Shown here one piece after another: positions 40,271-48,570 of a stretch of DNA of 64,000 bases; the first letter of the stretch is position 1, and each line of letters opens with the position of its first letter. The stretch is from positions 62,001-126,000 of the forward strand of contig GG688422.1 of NCBI GenBank assembly GCA_000161975.1, written 5' to 3'. This DNA comes from Eubacterium saphenum ATCC 49989. GTDB taxonomy: Bacteria > Bacillota > Clostridia > Peptostreptococcales > Anaerovoracaceae. The position numbers and the translations under genes were made by a program. The notes under the pieces are model-generated. The model saw only the letters and a list, made by a program, of their open reading frames with translations, did not search any database and had not been told where the DNA came from.

Positions 40271-41461
40271 ATGAGGAGCGTTTATCTTGATTACTCAGCT
40301 ACAACGCCTGTAAAACAAGAAGTAATAGATGCGATGGTTCCATATTTTACTGAGGTTTATGGTAATCCGTCCAGTTTATATTCGCAGGGGCTCGTGGTTA
40401 GGGAAGCAGTGCTTAAGGCACGAAAACAGGTTGCAGACCTTATAGGAGCAGACCCGAATGAAATCTTTTTCACATCCGGTGGAACGGAGGCGGATAATTG
40501 GGTCGTGTTCGAAGTGGCTGAAAAGCTTAAGGATAAGGGAAAACATATAATTACATCCAAGATAGAGCACCATGCGATACTTCACAGTGCTCAGACGCTG
40601 GAAAAGCGAGGATTTGACATTACGTACCTGGATGTGGACGAGAAGGGTTTCATAAAGCCCGAAGATCTTAAAAAAGCTATAAAGGATGATACCATATTGG
40701 TATCGCTCATGACGGTTAATAACGAAGTAGGTACCTTGGAGCCTATAAAGGAGCTTGCGGCGATTGCACATGAGCATAAGGTGTTATTTCATACGGATGC
40801 CGTGCAGGCGGTAGGTAACATAGAGATAGATGTAAAGGACCTCGGAGTGGATTATCTTTCAGCTTCCGCCCATAAGATCTATGGGCCTAAGGGAATCGGA
40901 GCTCTTTACATGAAAAAGGGAAAGACATTAGGCGCATATCTTCATGGCGGAGCACAGGAAAAGAAGAAGAGGGCAGGTACTGAGAACATACCGGGAATAG
41001 TAGGTTTTGGTAAGGCTGCGGAGCTTGCAAAGGAGAATTTAAGTGCTCATAGGGAGCATTCCATGAAGCTTCGTGATCATCTCGTAAGACGTGTTATGAA
41101 AGAAATCCCGAACACATTCTTCAACGGACCCGATATAGAAGACGAAAACGAGAGAATGTTGAGGCATCCCGGCAATGCAAACTTTATTTTTGAGTATATA
41201 GAGGGCGAATCCATGTTATTGATGCTTGATGACAAGGGAATAGCGGTATCTACGGGTTCTGCATGTTCTTCCGAATCGCTGGTGCCTTCGCATGTACTTG
41301 CGGCTATGGGAATGCCTTCTGAAATTATTCACGGAACGCTTCGTATGACGGTCGGTGATTTCACTACCATGGAAGATGTGGACTATGCAGTTGATGAGCT
41401 TAAAAAAGTTGTGTCAAAGCTTAGAGATTGGTCTTCCGTATCTGAAGAGAAAGGTTGGTAA
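40271..41461 (+). CDS. iscS: Cysteine desulfurase (IscS/NifS)
   Basis: A 396-aa PLP enzyme that takes sulfur from cysteine. Start ATG 40271 has GGAGG. Motifs: YLDYSATTPVKQEVIDAM (about 4-21), FTSGGTEADNWVVF (about 67-80), the PLP-lysine segment SASAHKIYGPKGIGAL (K about 202), and the catalytic Cys loop STGSACSSESLVPSHVL (about 326-342). It donates sulfur to the IscU scaffold directly downstream and to MnmA after it. Confidence 0.96.
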   Translation: MRSVYLDYSATTPVKQEVIDAMVPYFTEVYGNPSSLYSQGLVVREAVLKARKQVADLIGADPNEIFFTSGGTEADNWVVFEVAEKLKDKGKHIITSKIEHHAILHSAQTLEKRGFDITYLDVDEKGFIKPEDLKKAIKDDTILVSLMTVNNEVGTLEPIKELAAIAHEHKVLFHTDAVQAVGNIEIDVKDLGVDYLSASAHKIYGPKGIGALYMKKGKTLGAYLHGGAQEKKKRAGTENIPGIVGFGKAAELAKENLSAHREHSMKLRDHLVRRVMKEIPNTFFNGPDIEDENERMLRHPGNANFIFEYIEGESMLLMLDDKGIAVSTGSACSSESLVPSHVLAAMGMPSEIIHGTLRMTVGDFTTMEDVDYAVDELKKVVSKLRDWSSVSEEKGW

Positions 41462-41465
41462 TAAA

Positions 41466-41918
41466 ATGGGACTATATAATGATAAGGTGATGAACGAATT
41501 CATGCATCCTAAAAATGTCGGTGAGATAGAGAATCCTGACGGCATAGGAACGTATGGAAGTCCGGTTTGCGGCGATATGATGCAGATAACCATAAAGGTG
41601 GATGAAAACGATATCATCACTGATGCCAAATTCAAGACGTTTGGTTGCGGTTCTGCGATAGCATCTTCAAGTGTTGCTACAAACATGATGATAGGAAAGT
41701 CTGTAGAAGAAGCGCTTGCGATTACAAATAATCAGATCGTAAAGGAGCTCGGGGGGCTTCCGGCTATAAAGATACATTGTTCCGTGCTTGCAGACCATGC
41801 AATTAAATCCGCCATATATGATTATGCGCAAAAACACGGCAAAACGTATAAGGGACTTGAAGGATATGATCCTAATGCAGAGGAAGAGGATCATCACGAT
41901 ATACCTGAAGAAGTGTAG
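41466..41918 (+). CDS. iscU: Iron-sulfur scaffold protein (IscU/NifU N-terminal type)
   Basis: A 150-aa protein from ATG 41466. A frame extension starting at 41355 inside iscS is rejected. The three cluster cysteines are C35 in GSPVCGDMM, C61 in TFGCGSAIASSS and C105 in KIHCSVLADHAI; Asp37 next to the first Cys is the usual stabilising residue. The tail GYDPNAEEEDHHDIPEEV is acidic and longer than usual. It builds Fe-S clusters with sulfur from IscS, whose stop is 4 nt upstream. Confidence 0.95.
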   Translation: MGLYNDKVMNEFMHPKNVGEIENPDGIGTYGSPVCGDMMQITIKVDENDIITDAKFKTFGCGSAIASSSVATNMMIGKSVEEALAITNNQIVKELGGLPAIKIHCSVLADHAIKSAIYDYAQKHGKTYKGLEGYDPNAEEEDHHDIPEEV

Positions 41919-41965
41919 ATAGGTATTGGTTCTCCGGGGTTGAACATTGCAAGATAGTGTATATT

Positions 41966-43012
41966 ATGGATAGGTTAGGCGATAAGACAAAGGTGGCAGT
42001 AGGTTTTAGCGGCGGTGTAGATAGTACCGCCGCTTGCTTATTACTTAAGGAAAAAGGATATGACGTCCATCCCGTTTACCTTCGAATGGGAGAAGCGGAA
42101 GACATTAGCGAGCTTAAAAAAATAGCAAATGACATCGGACTTGAGTTAAAAGTTCTTGACCTTACGGATAGATTCAACAATTCTGTTGTAGATAATTTTA
42201 AGAAGGCATATATGAATGGCATGACCCCTAATCCATGCATAGTTTGTAATCCTCTTGTGAAGTTTAGGGGATTGATGGACTTTGCTGACGATAACGGAAT
42301 TGACTTAATTGCTACGGGGCATTATGCAAGAATCGTCAAAAACGGCGATAACCCTGTACTTTGCAGAGGTAGAAATGCCCAAAAAGATCAATCATATATG
42401 TTGTATGGGCTCGATTCAAATGTGTTTGAGAGGCTGATTTTACCGCTCGGAGAATATGGAAACAAAGAAGATATAAGGAATATCTTAAGGACGAACGAGA
42501 TTATAAACAGCGAAAAACCGGATAGTCAGGAAATATGTTTTTTAAAGCAGGATGAGAGCTATAAAAAGTTTTTTCCTGAAAGAGAAGGAGAATTTGTAGA
42601 TGCTGAGGGTAATATTCTAGGAAGGCATAGGGGCATTCATAACTTTACCGTTGGGCAGAGAAAGGGGCTCGGCATCACCTTTTCAAAGCCGATGTACGTG
42701 TTAGGTATAGCTGCCTCTACAAACAGGGTGATGCTCGGTAGCGAAGAAGAATTATATAAGGAAAGAGCCACAATAACCGACATGAAATATTTAGGTAATG
42801 ATATTTCAAAGTGCACCGATGATGCGCATAAAGGTTTATACAGGGCCAAGGTAAGGTATTCAAGTGCAGAATATGAGATTAAAGAAATAAATTTAAAAGG
42901 CTCTGACCTTGAAATCGTGTTTAACGAACCTGTAAGGGCTATTGCGCCGGGACAGTCTTTAGTTGTGTACTGCAGAGATGTAGTGATTTTAGGTGGAATC
43001 ATAGTGGGCTGA
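41966..43012 (+). CDS. mnmA: tRNA-specific 2-thiouridylase MnmA
   Basis: A 348-aa ATP-dependent enzyme adding sulfur to U34 of tRNA-Lys, Glu and Gln. The PP-loop is AVGFSGGVDSTAACLLL (about 11-27), the first catalytic Cys lies in NPCIVCNPLVKF (about 87-98) and the second in SQEICFLKQDE (about 188); both are present. The start is uncertain: ATG 41966 or GTG 41957, neither with a strong site. Following IscS and IscU, it forms a local sulfur-relay set. Confidence 0.94.
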   Translation: MDRLGDKTKVAVGFSGGVDSTAACLLLKEKGYDVHPVYLRMGEAEDISELKKIANDIGLELKVLDLTDRFNNSVVDNFKKAYMNGMTPNPCIVCNPLVKFRGLMDFADDNGIDLIATGHYARIVKNGDNPVLCRGRNAQKDQSYMLYGLDSNVFERLILPLGEYGNKEDIRNILRTNEIINSEKPDSQEICFLKQDESYKKFFPEREGEFVDAEGNILGRHRGIHNFTVGQRKGLGITFSKPMYVLGIAASTNRVMLGSEEELYKERATITDMKYLGNDISKCTDDAHKGLYRAKVRYSSAEYEIKEINLKGSDLEIVFNEPVRAIAPGQSLVVYCRDVVILGGIIVG

Positions 43013-43193
43013 TAATTAGAAGCCGAAGCTTTATGGTGTTATCGCGGTAAATCGTGATTTTGTCGCAATTAAAATGTTACGTTAAAACGCACATGCTTGT
43101 TTGAAAGAATGTTTATGTAAAACTCCTTTTAAAACACGTGTAACATATGTTCGATTATATTGAATATTGGATTTAAATAAATCGATGAAAAAA

Positions 43194-43223
43194 TTGACAA
43201 GGGACGTTTAATTGTGATATCAT
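43194..43223 (+). promoter_or_regulatory. Promoter for the leader-TPL-hydrolase transcript
   Basis: TTGACA (43194-43199), an 18-nt spacer (43200-43217), TATCAT (43218-43223). Transcription should begin near 43230. The 180 bp before it (43013-43193) is AT-rich with no gene. Confidence 0.8.
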
Positions 43224-43253
43224 GAGCTAGTCGTAGTTTGGAGGAAACTATAT

Positions 43254-43298
43254 ATGAAATTTTCTAATTTTTATTACTATTACTACGCAGTGAATTAG
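43254..43298 (+). CDS. Tyrosine-rich leader peptide, MKFSNFYYYYYAVN
   Basis: A 14-codon frame from ATG 43254 to TAG 43296-43298, with GGAGG 8 nt upstream of the start. It has five consecutive Tyr codons (TAT TAC TAT TAC TAC, 43272-43286) after Phe. Such runs are the sign of ribosome-based transcription attenuation, as in pheA or his leaders. It lies between a clear promoter and a terminator, 100 nt before a TPL-family gene. The mix of TAT and TAC suggests selection for Tyr, not a DNA repeat. The direction of its effect is discussed in the findings. Confidence 0.8.
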   Translation: MKFSNFYYYYYAVN

Positions 43299-43302
43299 CG
43301 GT

Positions 43303-43379
43303 CGGGTTACCCCGGGCGCAGTTGCTCGTGGGTGATAGAATATAAGCTTTTCAAAATCCTCGGGTAACTGGGGATTTTT
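43303..43379 (+). terminator. Attenuator: competing hairpins and intrinsic terminator before the TPL-like gene
   Basis: Terminator: AAATCCTC (43354-43361) pairs with GGGGATTT (43370-43377), loop GGGTAACT, T run to 43379. Upstream GTTACCC (43306-43312) can pair with GGGTAAC (43362-43368) in the terminator loop, which would block the terminator. But GTTACCC can also be locked in a hairpin (43306-43317 with 43324-43336; CGGGC pairs GCTCG, ACCC pairs GGGT with a T bulge). Thus two structures exclude each other. A 7-nt match, CTATTAC inside the Tyr codons (43277-43283) with GTGATAG (43332-43338), could link leader translation to this switch. Confidence 0.75.
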
Positions 43380-43398
43380 CTATTATAAGGAGGGAAAG

Positions 43399-44847
43399 AT
43401 GAAGGATGTTGTTTTAAGTGATGGTAGGAAGTTGCCATTAGAGCTTCACAAGGTGAAGATAGTACAAAAGCTTAATTTGCCGAGCGCTGAAGACAGAAAG
43501 AAAAACATGGAAGAAGCGGGATTCAATACCTTTCTTCTTAAAAACCGAGATGTATTTTTGGATATGCTTACAGACAGCGGAGTGAATGCTATGTCTGATT
43601 TGCAGCAGGCGGCTATGCTTACGGCTGATGACAGCTATGCAGGTTCTGAAACATTTTACAGGCTCAGAGACACCTTAGAGGACATCTTCGGCACCAAGTA
43701 CTTTCTACCTGCCCACCAAGGAAGGGCATGTGAGAATATACTTGCATCCGTATTTGTTTCAGAGGGACAGTGCGTTCCTATGAACTACCACTTTACCACC
43801 ACCAAGGCACATATAATGAGGAATGGCGGTGAGGTTGTTGAAATTCCTACTGACGAGGCATATAAGATTACGAGCGATGTAAAGTTTAAAGGAAATATGG
43901 ATATTGATAAACTTAAAGCGGTAATAGATGAAAAGGGCAAAGAAAAAATTGCTTTTGTGAGGATGGAGGCAGGCACTAACCTCATAGGTGGACAGCCTAT
44001 CAGCCTTGATAATTTCAGAAAGGTAAGTGAAGTTACCAAGGCGGCAGGTCTGCTTCTAGTGCTTGATGCAAGCCTTCTGGGAGATAATCTTCATTTTCTA
44101 AAGCAAAGAGAAGATATTTGTAAAAACATGACCATAAAGGATATAATGAAAGAGCTGGCAGATCTCAGCGATATAGTGTACTTCTCGGCAAGAAAGCTTG
44201 GAGCTGCAAGAGGCGGAGCTATAATCACAAGCAATGAAGAGCTGTTTGAAAGAATGCAGCCGCTGGTTCCGCTCTTTGAAGGGTTCCTAACATATGGCGG
44301 CATGTCCGTTAAGGAGATGGAAGCTATAAATCAGGGTCTTAAGGAAACTTTGGATGAAGATAATATTTCTCAAGGGCCACAGTTTATAGAATTTATGACC
44401 GAAAAGCTTATAGAAAAAGGGGTGCCCGTAGTAACACCTGCAGGAGGGCTCGGATGTCACTTGGATGCTCTTAAATTTCTGCCGAACGTACCTCAAAATG
44501 AATATACGGCAGGTGCGCTTGCGGCAGCGATTTACATAATTTCAGGTGTTAGAGGAATGGAAAGGGGCACGTTGTCAGAGCAGAGGGATAAGGATGGCAA
44601 CGAGCCGTTGGCGGATATGGAGCTTGTGAGGCTGGCGCTGCCGAGGCGCGTGTTTACAATGTCGCAGGTGTTATACGCTGTTGATAGGATTGCTTGGCTA
44701 TTTGAAAACAGGGATTTGGTCGGCGGCCTTCAGTGGAAGAAGGAGCCTGAGATACTGAGGTTTTTCTTCGGGCATTTACAGCCAAAGACAGATTGGGCGA
44801 GCAAGCTGGTGAAAAAATTCAAGGAAGATTTTGGTGAAGAGCTTTAG
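43399..44847 (+). CDS. Tyrosine phenol-lyase/tryptophanase family PLP enzyme, divergent
   Basis: A 482-aa fold-type I PLP lyase, closer to tyrosine phenol-lyase than to tryptophanase: EEAGFNTFLLKNRDVFLDML, LTDSGVNAMSD, Y80 in DDSYAGSE, HQGRACENILASVF, FTTTKAHIMRNG, GGQPISLDNFRK, PLP lysine K266 in SARKLGAAR, GVRGMERGT and PRRVFTMSQ (R417). Residue L226 in DASLLGDN occupies the place of a conserved Arg (R217 in Citrobacter TPL, R230 in TnaA), and the Asp after the PLP lysine is Leu. So the reaction may differ: beta-elimination of Tyr (phenol, pyruvate, ammonia) is likely by family but not assured. RBS AGGAGGG. Confidence 0.8.
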   Translation: MKDVVLSDGRKLPLELHKVKIVQKLNLPSAEDRKKNMEEAGFNTFLLKNRDVFLDMLTDSGVNAMSDLQQAAMLTADDSYAGSETFYRLRDTLEDIFGTKYFLPAHQGRACENILASVFVSEGQCVPMNYHFTTTKAHIMRNGGEVVEIPTDEAYKITSDVKFKGNMDIDKLKAVIDEKGKEKIAFVRMEAGTNLIGGQPISLDNFRKVSEVTKAAGLLLVLDASLLGDNLHFLKQREDICKNMTIKDIMKELADLSDIVYFSARKLGAARGGAIITSNEELFERMQPLVPLFEGFLTYGGMSVKEMEAINQGLKETLDEDNISQGPQFIEFMTEKLIEKGVPVVTPAGGLGCHLDALKFLPNVPQNEYTAGALAAAIYIISGVRGMERGTLSEQRDKDGNEPLADMELVRLALPRRVFTMSQVLYAVDRIAWLFENRDLVGGLQWKKEPEILRFFFGHLQPKTDWASKLVKKFKEDFGEEL

Positions 44848-44856
44848 GAGAGGATT

Positions 44857-45675
44857 ATGAGTAGTTTTAAAACGAGTGATGGATGTGAAATATTCTATGA
44901 TGTAAAAGGTGAAGGTGAGCCGCTGGTGTTTGTGCATGGATGGTCTGCAAACAGCGATATTTTCGCAAAACAGGTAGAGCATTTTAGCAAATCGTACAAA
45001 GTTGTCGTTTACGACCTTAGAGGTCATGGCAGGTCCGATAGGAGGAGCGAGATTACAGAGCATAATATGACTATGGAGAGAAACGCGACGGATCTTTTAG
45101 AGCTTATGGATCATCTGAAAATTGATAAGGCACACGTATGTGGCTGGTCTATGGGTACAAGCATTCTGCTCTGTTTTATAAAGCTGTTCAAAACGTCAAA
45201 GCTTTTGAGTGCCGCCTTTATAGATATGACACCGAGGCTTTTAAATGATGAGTCTTGGGATATGGGAGACTTCGATGCCCTCGGTAATTTAGAATTTGCG
45301 CAGCTTATCGCAACCGACTGGGAGACTGCATCTTCCGAGGCATTACCTGAATTATTTGCACGGGATAGAAATCCAAACGATGAAAACGTCATCAAGGTGA
45401 GAGACATGATGAAGAATAACATCCCGCATGTAATGTCATCCATGTGGATGGCAATGGCGCTGGGAGACTATAGGGATGTGTTGCCTGCTATAGACGTACC
45501 GGCGTTTTTGCCCTATAGCAATGGCGGAGATATGTACAATAGAAAGCATGGGGAATATATGCACGAAAACATCAAAAACTCAACGTTGGTAATCTTTGAA
45601 GACTGCGGGCATTCTCTTTTCTTAGAAGACCCTATAAAATTTAATACAGAATATGAGAACTTCCTAAATCAATAA
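44857..45675 (+). CDS. Alpha/beta hydrolase
   Basis: A 272-aa alpha/beta hydrolase fold protein 9 nt after the TPL-like gene, so co-transcribed. Oxyanion region VFVHGWSANSDIF (about 27-39), nucleophile elbow VCGWSMGTSI (S98), and the C-terminal His in FEDCGHSLFLEDP (about 250). The catalytic acid is likely Asp in the region around IDVPAFLPYSNGGD. It resembles esterase/lactonase or haloperoxidase-like hydrolases. Substrate is unknown; the operon hints at aromatic or ester compounds related to tyrosine. Confidence 0.85.
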   Translation: MSSFKTSDGCEIFYDVKGEGEPLVFVHGWSANSDIFAKQVEHFSKSYKVVVYDLRGHGRSDRRSEITEHNMTMERNATDLLELMDHLKIDKAHVCGWSMGTSILLCFIKLFKTSKLLSAAFIDMTPRLLNDESWDMGDFDALGNLEFAQLIATDWETASSEALPELFARDRNPNDENVIKVRDMMKNNIPHVMSSMWMAMALGDYRDVLPAIDVPAFLPYSNGGDMYNRKHGEYMHENIKNSTLVIFEDCGHSLFLEDPIKFNTEYENFLNQ

Positions 45676-45754
45676 CGTTTACAAAACGGTAAAATTACGT
45701 TAAAAATGTATTTTAGACGATTTGAGTATATGATTTACTTGACGGCTTATATGT

Positions 45755-45793
45755 ACCATCTTTGCTGAATTTATAATATTCAGTGGAGATGGT
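45755..45793 (+). terminator. Long hairpin after the hydrolase, possible terminator
   Basis: ACCATCTTTGCTGAA (45755-45769) pairs along its whole 15 bp with TTCAGTGGAGATGGT (45779-45793), with three G-U pairs, loop of 9. Only CATTTTG follows, so the T run is weak. It may be a poor terminator or part of an mRNA structure. It is not a T-box: no AGGGTGGNACCGCG-like element is present. Confidence 0.5.
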
Positions 45794-45822
45794 CATTTTG
45801 TGCAGGGCAAATGACAAGCAAA

Positions 45823-45851
45823 TTGCAATTTGAATAGTGGTATCTTATAAT
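45823..45851 (+). promoter_or_regulatory. Promoter for valS
   Basis: TTGCAA (45823-45828), a 17-nt spacer, TATAAT (45846-45851). The valS start lies 46 nt downstream, so the leader is short and no T-box regulation is expected. Confidence 0.8.
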
Positions 45852-45896
45852 TAATGATGGTTTATGGCAATATATAAAGATATCGTTGGAGGTAGT

Positions 45897-48557
45897 ATGG
45901 ATAAAAATCTGGATAAGCATTATGACCCGAAGAAGTTTGAAAATAGGATTTATAAGGCATGGATGGATGCCGATGCATTTAAAGCTAAGGTAGATACAAA
46001 GAAGCAACCATTCACGGTAGTGATGCCGCCTCCAAATATTACAGGCGTCCTTCATATGGGACACGCTCTGGATCAATCTCTTCAAGATGCCATAATAAGG
46101 TATAAGAGGATGAGAGGCTTTGAGGCGCTTTGGATACCGGGTACAGACCATGCGAGCATTGCAACGGAAGTTAAGATATTAAATGAAGTGAAGGAAGAAG
46201 GGCTTAGCAAGGAGGAGCTTGGAAGAGAGCGTTTTTTAGAACGTGCATGGCAGTGGAATGAAAGATACGGAAATAAAATTGTAGAGCAGTGCAAAAAGCT
46301 TGGAGTGAGCGCAGATTGGAGCAGGAAGCGCTTTACAATGGATGAGGTGTGCAGCAAAGCCGTGAAGGAATACTTTGTTCATTTATATGAAAAAGGCTAT
46401 ATCTATAAGGGAAAGAAGATAATTAATTACTGCCCCGTATGCAGAACTTCTCTATCTGACGCTGAGGTAGAGCATGAAGAAAAAAACGGTAAGTACTGGT
46501 ATTTCAGATATGATGCGGCGGATGGCGATGATTCCATAATAATTGCAACCAGCAGACCCGAGACGATGTTCGGAGATGTTGCGATTGCCGTAAGCCCTGA
46601 TGATGACAGATACAAGGACAGGATAGGCAAGGAATACGTACTGCCTGTGGTAGGGCGAAAGATTCCTCTTATAGCGGATGAGTATCCGGATCCCGAAAAA
46701 GGCTCGGGTGCGGTTAAGATTACACCGGGGAATGATCCTAATGACTTTGAAGTTGGAAAGAGGCATGACCTTGAAATAATAGAGTGTATAAATGAAGACG
46801 CAACCATGACAGAGGCCTGCCTTGAATACGCAGGGCTTGATAGATACGAATGTAGAAAAAGGTGGGTTAAGAGGCTTGATGATGAAGGCTATCTTGTAGA
46901 AACCGAGGATATGAACATTTCGGCGAGTGAGTGCTACAGGTGTCATAACACGGTGGAGCCCCTAATATCGGAACAGTGGTTTGTCAAGATGAAGGATCTT
47001 GCAAAACCTGCGCTCGATGCCGCTAAGAGCGGTAAACTCAAACATATCCCGAAAAAGTATGAAAAGACGTATTTAGAATGGCTTGAAAATATCAGAGATT
47101 GGTGTATATCCCGTCAGCTGTGGTGGGGACATAGAATACCTGCATACACCTGCACAGAATGCGGTGAGCTCGTAGTGTCCAAGGAAGAAGTATGTGAATG
47201 CCCCTCTTGCAAGGGCAAGGTAGTGCAGGATGAAGATGTACTTGATACTTGGTTTTCATCTGCTTTGTGGCCTCTATCTACGCTCGGATGGCCTGAAAAG
47301 TCGGAAGACTTCGATTATTTCTATCCTACGAACGTGCTTGTAACAGGATACGATATAATCTTTTTTTGGGTTGTGAGGATGGTATTTACGGCTTTAGAGC
47401 TGGACGGCAGACTACCTTTCGATAATGTATATATCCACGGGCTTGTGAGGGATAAAGACGGACAAAAGATGAGCAAGTCACTTGGAAACGGCATAGACCC
47501 TCTAAAGATTATAGATGAATACGGTGCGGATGCGTTGCGCTTCATGTTGCTTACGGGCATTTCAGCAGGCAGCGACATCAGGTATCAGGAGGAAAAGATC
47601 ATAGCTGCGAGAAATTTTGCAAATAAGCTTTGGAACGCCGCGAGGTTTATATTTATGAGCTTGGGGCAGATTGAGAACGAAGGCATAGACATAAAAAAAA
47701 TCGATGTAAAAAACGAGGAGTCGCTACTAGGTACTGAAGACAGGTGGATGATAGAAAGCATTCATAGAGCCATGGATTACATGAAAAACAACATGGATAA
47801 ATATGAAATCGCATTGGCGGGGCAGAAGATATACGATTTGATATGGAATGAATATTGCGACTGGTATATAGAGGTTATCAAGGGCAGAATTTTTGGAAGC
47901 GATACGGCCGATAAGGCGGTGGCCATAAGTGTTGCAATCGAGTGCATGGCAAACATGCTTAAATTGCTCCACCCGTTCATGCCATATATCACGGAAGAAA
48001 TATGGAGCTACATACCCGAGCAGTTTAAAGAGGATGATGAGGATATGTTGGTTTCATCCGTTTGGGAGGATTATGAAGATATACGGGGAGGCGATGAAGC
48101 CACTCGAATATTTGCGCATGTAATGGAAATTACAAGGCTTATAAGAAATATGAAAAAGGATGCGGGTGTTCCGTATAAAAAGGATGTTTCAATCATCATG
48201 GATGCCGGTAAAAATGAAGATGCTATCAAAAAAGCTAAAAGATACATAGAATCACTTAGCGGCACGAAGATAAATATGAGCGCACCGAGTGGTGATTCAA
48301 ATGCCATGAAGGTGGTTTTTGCGGACGGTGTAATTTATATGCCTTTAGATGAGCTCGTAGATAAAGAAGCGGAGCTTAAAAAGTTGGGTGATGAGAAGAA
48401 GAGGCTTGAATCCGAGATAGCCAGGTGCAGCAACAAGTTGAATAACGACGGCTTTGTGAAAAAAGCACCTGAGGCTGTGGTGAATGCTGAAAAAGAGAAG
48501 TTGCAAACCTATCAAAAGGCTTTGGATGAGGTGCTGAGCCTGCTTTCAGATATGTAG
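45897..48557 (+). CDS. valS: Valyl-tRNA synthetase
   Basis: An 886-aa class I synthetase from ATG 45897 (TTGGAGG site); the earlier in-frame start at 45864 is unlikely. Signature HMGH in PNITGVLHMGHALDQS, the KMSKS motif in DGQKMSKSLGNGIDP, the editing domain TSRPETMFGDVAIAV with DPNDFEVGKRHDLE, zinc-type Cys segments (NYCPVCRTSLSDAE; CTECGELVVSKEEVCECPSC), and the QDEDVLDTWFSSALWPLSTL block. A C-terminal coiled-coil (KLGDEKKRLESEIARC, about 830-880) is standard. It charges tRNA-Val and edits Thr. folC follows closely. Confidence 0.96.
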   Translation: MDKNLDKHYDPKKFENRIYKAWMDADAFKAKVDTKKQPFTVVMPPPNITGVLHMGHALDQSLQDAIIRYKRMRGFEALWIPGTDHASIATEVKILNEVKEEGLSKEELGRERFLERAWQWNERYGNKIVEQCKKLGVSADWSRKRFTMDEVCSKAVKEYFVHLYEKGYIYKGKKIINYCPVCRTSLSDAEVEHEEKNGKYWYFRYDAADGDDSIIIATSRPETMFGDVAIAVSPDDDRYKDRIGKEYVLPVVGRKIPLIADEYPDPEKGSGAVKITPGNDPNDFEVGKRHDLEIIECINEDATMTEACLEYAGLDRYECRKRWVKRLDDEGYLVETEDMNISASECYRCHNTVEPLISEQWFVKMKDLAKPALDAAKSGKLKHIPKKYEKTYLEWLENIRDWCISRQLWWGHRIPAYTCTECGELVVSKEEVCECPSCKGKVVQDEDVLDTWFSSALWPLSTLGWPEKSEDFDYFYPTNVLVTGYDIIFFWVVRMVFTALELDGRLPFDNVYIHGLVRDKDGQKMSKSLGNGIDPLKIIDEYGADALRFMLLTGISAGSDIRYQEEKIIAARNFANKLWNAARFIFMSLGQIENEGIDIKKIDVKNEESLLGTEDRWMIESIHRAMDYMKNNMDKYEIALAGQKIYDLIWNEYCDWYIEVIKGRIFGSDTADKAVAISVAIECMANMLKLLHPFMPYITEEIWSYIPEQFKEDDEDMLVSSVWEDYEDIRGGDEATRIFAHVMEITRLIRNMKKDAGVPYKKDVSIIMDAGKNEDAIKKAKRYIESLSGTKINMSAPSGDSNAMKVVFADGVIYMPLDELVDKEAELKKLGDEKKRLESEIARCSNKLNNDGFVKKAPEAVVNAEKEKLQTYQKALDEVLSLLSDM

Positions 48558-48570
48558 GGATCTTGTGTTT

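Noticed and set aside
41355..41465. N-terminal extension of the IscU frame into iscS
   Set aside because: The extension (ISLPWKMWTMQLM...) is an out-of-frame reading of iscS; the family start is ATG 41466.
45676..45896. T-box riboswitch before valS
   Set aside because: No AGGGTGGNACCGCG element, no specifier loop layout, and the promoter leaves only about 40 nt of leader.
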